A DNA stretch of 8,735 nt from an uncultured Asticcacaulis sp. Its GTDB lineage: Bacteria; Pseudomonadota; Alphaproteobacteria; Caulobacterales; Caulobacteraceae. Below, piece after piece: positions 5,448 through 8,735 of the stretch. The first letter of the stretch is position 1, and the number at the start of each line of letters is the position of its first letter. The notes beneath the pieces were generated by a model. That model was given only the letters and a program-made list of their open reading frames with translations, searched no databases and was not told the DNA's origin. Location of the stretch: NCBI GenBank assembly GCA_946480125.1, contig CAMLIY010000128.1, positions 1 through 8,735 on the forward strand. The letters run 5' to 3'. The position numbers were made by a program, and so were the translations under genes.

Positions 5448-6191
5448 CTATTGACCGAAAGCTTTATAGGTAAAGTAGTTCATTATGCCGCCCGGGATCA
5501 GATTATTGACCCATTGTTCCATAAATACGCCGGCCTCGGCGACATTGGTGCGCGGCACATAAATGATGTCAAAGCGGCGCAGCGCCACCAGCCCGCCCTT
5601 GCCCTCAAGCGGATTTTGCAAATCCACGATGCGGCGCATGGCCTGACCGTCACGCCCGCGCCGGATGATCAGCACCTGATGGCCCTTGGCGCCATGCGTG
5701 AAGCCCCCGGCAGCCAGGGTGGCCTGTAGGGCATCCATGTCACCCAGCATATCGACCCAGCCCGGATTTCGCACCTCGCCGCCAACCAGCACACGCATTG
5801 GCGCCGTGTCGCCTGGATAAACAGTCACCTGCGGATCGCGCAGGATGCCGGCATAGGCGCGGACGATCTCGGCCTGAAGCTGCGGCACGCTCTTGTAGGC
5901 GGCCATGACCGGACCAATCAGGCCAAGTGTGATGCGGCCATCGGGGCCCACCTGCGTCTGGCGGCTGAGTTCCGGCGCGCCGAGAACGCTGACTTCCAGT
6001 TTGTCGCCGGGATAAAGCAGGTAAAAAGGCTCGTCGTCGGTCCAGCGGGCGAAAGCGATCAGCGGCGCTTCCGGCATTTTTTGAGCCGCCTGCGCTGTGC
6101 CGGCCAGCAATGCGCTGCCTGAGGCGAGGGCGAAACCGGCGGCCAGGCCAGTGGTCAGGCCAGCGGTCAGAATGGAACGGCGAGTGACCAT
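5448..6191 (-). CDS. hfsD: Polysaccharide export protein (Wza/GumB-like), probable holdfast HfsD
   Basis: A 247-residue exported protein of the outer-membrane polysaccharide exporter (OPX) family. These proteins form the outer-membrane part of the Wza-Wzc type conduit. Domains in order: signal peptide 1-36 (MVTRRSILTAG start, hydrophobic core, cleavage probably after AQA); polysaccharide-export domain about 57-126, with YLLYPGDKLEVSVLG, GPDGRITLGLIGPV and ILRDPQVTVYP as hallmark pieces; and one SLBB-type domain about 133-180 (VLVGGEVRNPGWVDML, then VLIIRR). A C-terminal segment 222-240 (VFMEQWVNNLIPGGIMNYF) could be the membrane-inserting helix. There is no cysteine, hence no lipobox. The N-terminus TRRSIL resembles a twin-arginine signal. 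It is transcribed away from hfsA. The family is secure; the hfsD name rests on size and on the adjacent hfsA and hfsB. A GumB-like exporter for another exopolysaccharide is the alternative. Confidence 0.85.
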   Translation of the reverse strand: MVTRRSILTAGLTTGLAAGFALASGSALLAGTAQAAQKMPEAPLIAFARWTDDEPFYLLYPGDKLEVSVLGAPELSRQTQVGPDGRITLGLIGPVMAAYKSVPQLQAEIVRAYAGILRDPQVTVYPGDTAPMRVLVGGEVRNPGWVDMLGDMDALQATLAAGGFTHGAKGHQVLIIRRGRDGQAMRRIVDLQNPLEGKGGLVALRRFDIIYVPRTNVAEAGVFMEQWVNNLIPGGIMNYFTYKAFGQ

Positions 6192-6373
6192 GAGGGCGGC
6201 TTATCCATGCAATGTAAACAGGTAAAGTATGGTCTATTGAATAAGGTGAAAAACGGTAAACATTCGTTAACGCCCGTTCGGTTAATTTAGGAAATCTTAG
6301 GCATATGTCTCTCGGCCAGGTATGGGCAAGTGCTTGAATTTTTTCTATATTTCGCAACGGATTAAAAGACTCA
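6192..6373. promoter_or_regulatory. Divergent promoter region between hfsD and hfsA
   Basis: These 182 bp must carry promoters for both hfsD (leftward) and hfsA (rightward). GTAAACA occurs at 6214-6220 and 6256-6262 in the same orientation, 42 bp apart (four helical turns), with a weaker GTAAAG copy at 6222-6227. CGTTAACG (6265-6272) and GGTTAA (6280-6285) look like half-sites of the TTAAC type bound by CtrA in Caulobacter, but a full TTAA-N7-TTAA site is absent. A GANTC methylation site (GACTC, 6368-6372) lies next to the hfsA start. I could not fix -35/-10 boxes. Confidence 0.6.
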
Positions 6374-7927
6374 ATGCGCACCGGGAACGTTTGGGACGAT
6401 AATGGCGATCGGGTAGTGCCCCTGCGCCGGCCTGCGGGCGCATCAAAGCCGGATTCAGGACGGACGGTTGCGGCCGCAAGATCAGGCCCGCGCATGATGC
6501 AACTGGGACTTGGCGACATCGTAGCCCTTCTGCTTCGCGAACTATGGCTGATGCTCATCGTCTTCGCCGTGATTTTTGGCATAGGCCTGGCGGCCGCCTT
6601 TTCCATGCCTTCCAGTTATACAGCCGGCGCCAGCCTGCTGATGCAACTGGGCAAGAACTATGTCTATGAGCCTGTGGCCGGTGATGCGGCGCGCGGCGCC
6701 ACGGCCACGATTGATCAGGTGGTGCAGTCGGAAGTCGAGATCCTCAGTTCGACCGAACTGAAGCGCAAGGTCATAGCCAAGCTGGGCTACAAGGTCATCC
6801 TGCCGTCTTCGCCCAGCCTGTGGAACCCGCAGACTGACGCCGCCCGTGCCGAGTCGGAGGCCGCGGCGCTCAAGGTTCTGCAAGGCGGATTCGAAGCCTC
6901 GACCGCGCCGCAGAACAATGTGGTGCGACTGACCTTCAAGCATGAGGATGCCCGCTCGGCTTCGCTTATCCTGAACAGCCTGATCGATGAATACCTGACC
7001 TACCGCCAGGACGTTTATGCCGACCAGACTGGGCCTTTGCTGCAAAAGCAGAAAGATAATTTCGATGCGCGTCTGGCTGAGGCCGACCGCAGCTATCAGG
7101 CCTTTCTGACGCAGAACGGTGTAGCGGATTATGACGCCGCCAAGGCGACCTATGCCAAGATATATGATCAGGTGACAACCGATCTGTATGCCGCCCAGAC
7201 TCAATATGCCACGGATCAGGCCAAACTAACGGAGGTCAAGAGTGGCCTGGCGCGTCTCAGTCCGGAAATGAGCATTGAGCGCGACCTCGATCTTTCCGTG
7301 CCTAACAAGATTTTCGCTTTGCAGCAGCAGCGCCAGGATCTGCTGTCACGCTATTTGCCAACCGCCCAGCCGGTGAAGGATATCGACGCCCAGATCGCCT
7401 CATTGCAGACGATGATGACCAGTGGCAAGGGCATAGGCGAGGCGACCCACAAGCTGGGCACCAATCCGCTGTACCAAAGCCTGCTCAGTCAGAAATTCGA
7501 TCTGGAGGCGGACATGGCCTCCGTGTCCAGCCGCATGCGCCTGTTGCAACAGCAGGCCGGGCAGGTCATGGGCAAGCTGCAAGGTCTGCTGGGGTTGGAA
7601 GCCGAATATAACACTTTGTCGACCGAGCGGTCGGCCCTGCAGGACAGCATCAAAACCTTCACCCAGCGCATTCAGGAAAATGAAGCGGCGCAGGAAATGA
7701 AAGGTGGCGATGATACGGTGCGGGTGGTGGAAAAGGCGTCGATGCCTGATAAGCCTAAGAGCCTGAAGCGAATCATCCTTATCCTGTCTTTCCTGTTCGC
7801 CGGCTTTACCGCCCTGTGCGCCGGCCTGCTGCGGGTCTATACGCGCAAGGGCTTCGCCAATGCGCAGATGGCGTCAAAGGCGCTGGACCTGCCGGTTCTG
7901 GCCCAGGCGAAAACGAAGGCGGCGTAA
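6374..7927 (+). CDS. hfsA: Wzc/GumC-like polysaccharide co-polymerase without kinase domain, probable HfsA
   Basis: A 517-residue inner-membrane protein that would link polymerisation and export of a polysaccharide, spanning the periplasm to meet HfsD. The order is that of the Wzz/Wzc family. A basic cytoplasmic N-terminus (1-54) precedes membrane segment 1 at about 56-76. The periplasmic domain (about 77-465) starts with the Wzz-type fold (SYTAGASLLMQ... VQSEVEILSS) and continues with long coiled-coil helices at about 220-300 and 370-440. The proline motif MPDKPKSLKR (457-466) comes next, then membrane segment 2 at about 467-488, followed by only ~29 cytoplasmic residues. There is no Walker motif: the kinase-like part is a separate protein, HfsB, encoded 12 nt downstream. 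The ATG at 6374 has a poor Shine-Dalgarno; internal Met41/Met42 is an alternative start. Holdfast assignment is from gene context; a GumC-like exporter is the alternative. Confidence 0.85.
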   Translation: MRTGNVWDDNGDRVVPLRRPAGASKPDSGRTVAAARSGPRMMQLGLGDIVALLLRELWLMLIVFAVIFGIGLAAAFSMPSSYTAGASLLMQLGKNYVYEPVAGDAARGATATIDQVVQSEVEILSSTELKRKVIAKLGYKVILPSSPSLWNPQTDAARAESEAAALKVLQGGFEASTAPQNNVVRLTFKHEDARSASLILNSLIDEYLTYRQDVYADQTGPLLQKQKDNFDARLAEADRSYQAFLTQNGVADYDAAKATYAKIYDQVTTDLYAAQTQYATDQAKLTEVKSGLARLSPEMSIERDLDLSVPNKIFALQQQRQDLLSRYLPTAQPVKDIDAQIASLQTMMTSGKGIGEATHKLGTNPLYQSLLSQKFDLEADMASVSSRMRLLQQQAGQVMGKLQGLLGLEAEYNTLSTERSALQDSIKTFTQRIQENEAAQEMKGGDDTVRVVEKASMPDKPKSLKRIILILSFLFAGFTALCAGLLRVYTRKGFANAQMASKALDLPVLAQAKTKAA

Positions 7928-7939
7928 TGCGTAGGTTGA

Positions 7940-8656
7940 GTGGCATCCATGGTTGATCTGACACGCGAAATGGCCGATCTGATGTCGGCGCTCGGCCGTC
8001 CGCAATCGGCGCAGGGACGCGCTTTGATGTTCGTTTCGGCCTATGGCGGCGAGGGGGTCTCGACCGTGGCGCGCGAATATGCCCGCTGTGAAGCCGCCTT
8101 CGCCAAGAAACCGATCTGGCTGGTTGACGCCGACCTGCCGCACCAGAGCCAGATGCAGGCGATGACGGCCGATCCCGAACGTTTTGGCGAGCCGGGTGCG
8201 CTTAGTCAGGCCACACCCGATGGGTCGGTGTTCTTTACGGTAACGCCGCCCTCTGAAAATGCCGCCATCACCGATGCACATTATCTGGTAGCGCGGCCGT
8301 TTCTGGCCCGTCGCTTATGGGTCACGCGCTTTCGCCACAAAAATCTGTCGTCTGTGCAGACGGCACGGATTTTTAGCCAGACAAGCTACTGGAAAACCCT
8401 GCGCCGGCATGCGCAGACCATTGTCGTTGATGTGCCCGCCATGACGGATTCGGCCGTGGCGTTGCAACTGGCGCCGCTCATGGATGGGGTGATCATGGTG
8501 GTCAGCGAAGGTGAGGGAGATATTCAGGCACGCATCGATCTCAAGAATGACATCGAGCAGGTCGGCGGCCGGTTCATGGGCATGGTCTATAATAATGCCA
8601 GCCGGATCGTGGGCGGGGCTGTGAGGCGGCCGCTTGGGCGGTTAGCCAGCCTGTGA
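7940..8656 (+). CDS. hfsB: BY-kinase-like cytoplasmic partner of HfsA with degenerate Walker A, probable HfsB
   Basis: A 238-residue soluble protein matching the cytoplasmic ATPase/tyrosine-kinase half of Wzc, here a separate chain. The P-loop region reads SAYGGEGVST (33-42), where the family has GEGKST; valine 40 replaces the ATP-binding lysine. The Walker A' motif is kept (IWLVDADLP, 59-67), as is a Walker B-like IVVDVP (161-166). The C-terminus (222-238, SRIVGGAVRRPLGRLASL) has no tyrosine cluster, the usual autophosphorylation site. It is therefore probably a regulatory or structural partner of HfsA rather than an active kinase; this is inference. The GTG at 7940 has a weak Shine-Dalgarno (AGG 5 nt upstream); the ATG at 7949 is equally possible and would remove three residues. 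It lies 12 nt after hfsA, surely in one operon. Its last codons overlap the next reading frame. Confidence 0.8.
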   Translation: MASMVDLTREMADLMSALGRPQSAQGRALMFVSAYGGEGVSTVAREYARCEAAFAKKPIWLVDADLPHQSQMQAMTADPERFGEPGALSQATPDGSVFFTVTPPSENAAITDAHYLVARPFLARRLWVTRFRHKNLSSVQTARIFSQTSYWKTLRRHAQTIVVDVPAMTDSAVALQLAPLMDGVIMVVSEGEGDIQARIDLKNDIEQVGGRFMGMVYNNASRIVGGAVRRPLGRLASL

Positions 8657-8735
8657 GGCTCGCCCCCGGAGAGGCGTTCTCCGATTTTTGGCCGGGCCTG
8701 AAGGCGGACTGGCGCAACGACTGGCTTTCCTTTTT
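8653..8735 (+). CDS. Start of a downstream gene, cut by the window; possibly hfsC
   Basis: A reading frame opens with GTG at 8653, overlapping the hfsB stop as GTGA, and stays open to the window end (27 codons). Its third codon positions are mostly G or C, as in the neighbouring genes, and it reads RLAPGEAFSDFWPGL, then KADWRNDWLSF. No earlier start is possible in this frame because of a stop at 8590. There is no clear Shine-Dalgarno, so translation would depend on coupling to hfsB. In Caulobacter crescentus the gene after hfsB is hfsC, a Wzy-like polymerase; the visible part is too short to confirm it. Confidence 0.5.
   Translation, partial: MRLAPGEAFSDFWPGLKADWRNDWLSF
8667..8689 (+). terminator. 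Hairpin plus T-run just after hfsB, weak terminator or attenuator
   Basis: Arms CGGAGA (8667-8672) and TCTCCG (8678-8683) enclose a 5-nt loop and are followed by A and five T (8685-8689). It lies 10 bp after the hfsB stop. The 6-bp stem is short, and the same bases are codons of the overlapping downstream frame. It may be partial termination inside the operon or chance. Confidence 0.35.

Noticed and set aside
6368..6372. GANTC methylation site beside the hfsA start as a regulatory signal
   Set aside because: GANTC is expected about once in 256 bp and occurs many times in the window. Position alone is not enough to call it.
5740..6606. 288-codon - strand frame crossing the hfsD/hfsA promoter region
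   Set aside because: Overlaps hfsD out of frame and the 5' part of hfsA antisense. The translation is Arg/Pro/Ser-rich without a domain.
6542..7204. 220-codon frame antisense to hfsA
   Set aside because: Opposite a gene with clear Wzc-type architecture; no start signal or family likeness.

Overview
The window looks like a chromosomal piece from an alphaproteobacterium of the Caulobacteraceae. Coding regions are moderately GC-rich while the intergenic DNA is strikingly AT-rich, and one end carries what looks like the holdfast polysaccharide export locus (hfsD, hfsA, hfsB, probably the start of hfsC). The base composition, lower than is usual for Caulobacter or Brevundimonas, makes Asticcacaulis or a close relative my best guess. 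That is an inference; there is no rRNA or other marker here to prove it.

Left part (1-1777, + strand): the 3' end of an ABC-exporter ATPase gene overlaps an ABC-2 permease gene of the NatB type. The pair closes at a perfect 14-bp-stem terminator that also serves the convergent gene on the other side.

Middle part (1823-4512, - strand): four consecutive genes for small exported proteins, each with a signal peptide and a compositionally biased mature chain. They are a Ser/Thr-rich acidic peptide, a Pro-rich protein, an Ala/Gly/Thr-rich amphipathic-helix (LEA-like) protein, and an RcnB-family protein with a long Gly/Asn/Trp/His repeat region. The Pro-rich and LEA-like genes form a two-gene operon with a 15-nt gap. 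Three clear hairpin terminators divide this part into three transcription units. Only the RcnB-like protein has a domain I recognise.

AT-rich gap (4513-4996) and a lone Sel1-like gene (4997-5287, + strand): the gap holds no convincing gene but has several inverted and direct repeats, including three near-helically spaced copies of AATTTATA. The Sel1-like gene ends in a strong terminator that overlaps its stop codon.

Right part (5448-8735): hfsD (outer-membrane polysaccharide export protein) runs leftward. hfsA (Wzc-like co-polymerase without a kinase domain) and hfsB (BY-kinase-like cytoplasmic partner) run rightward from a 182-bp shared intergenic region. A further reading frame begins on the hfsB stop codon and leaves the window. 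Together HfsD, HfsA and HfsB would form the trans-envelope export machine of a Wzx/Wzy-type polysaccharide pathway, most likely for holdfast. Two departures stand out: hfsD is divergent from hfsAB, and HfsB has valine in place of the Walker A lysine and no C-terminal tyrosine cluster.
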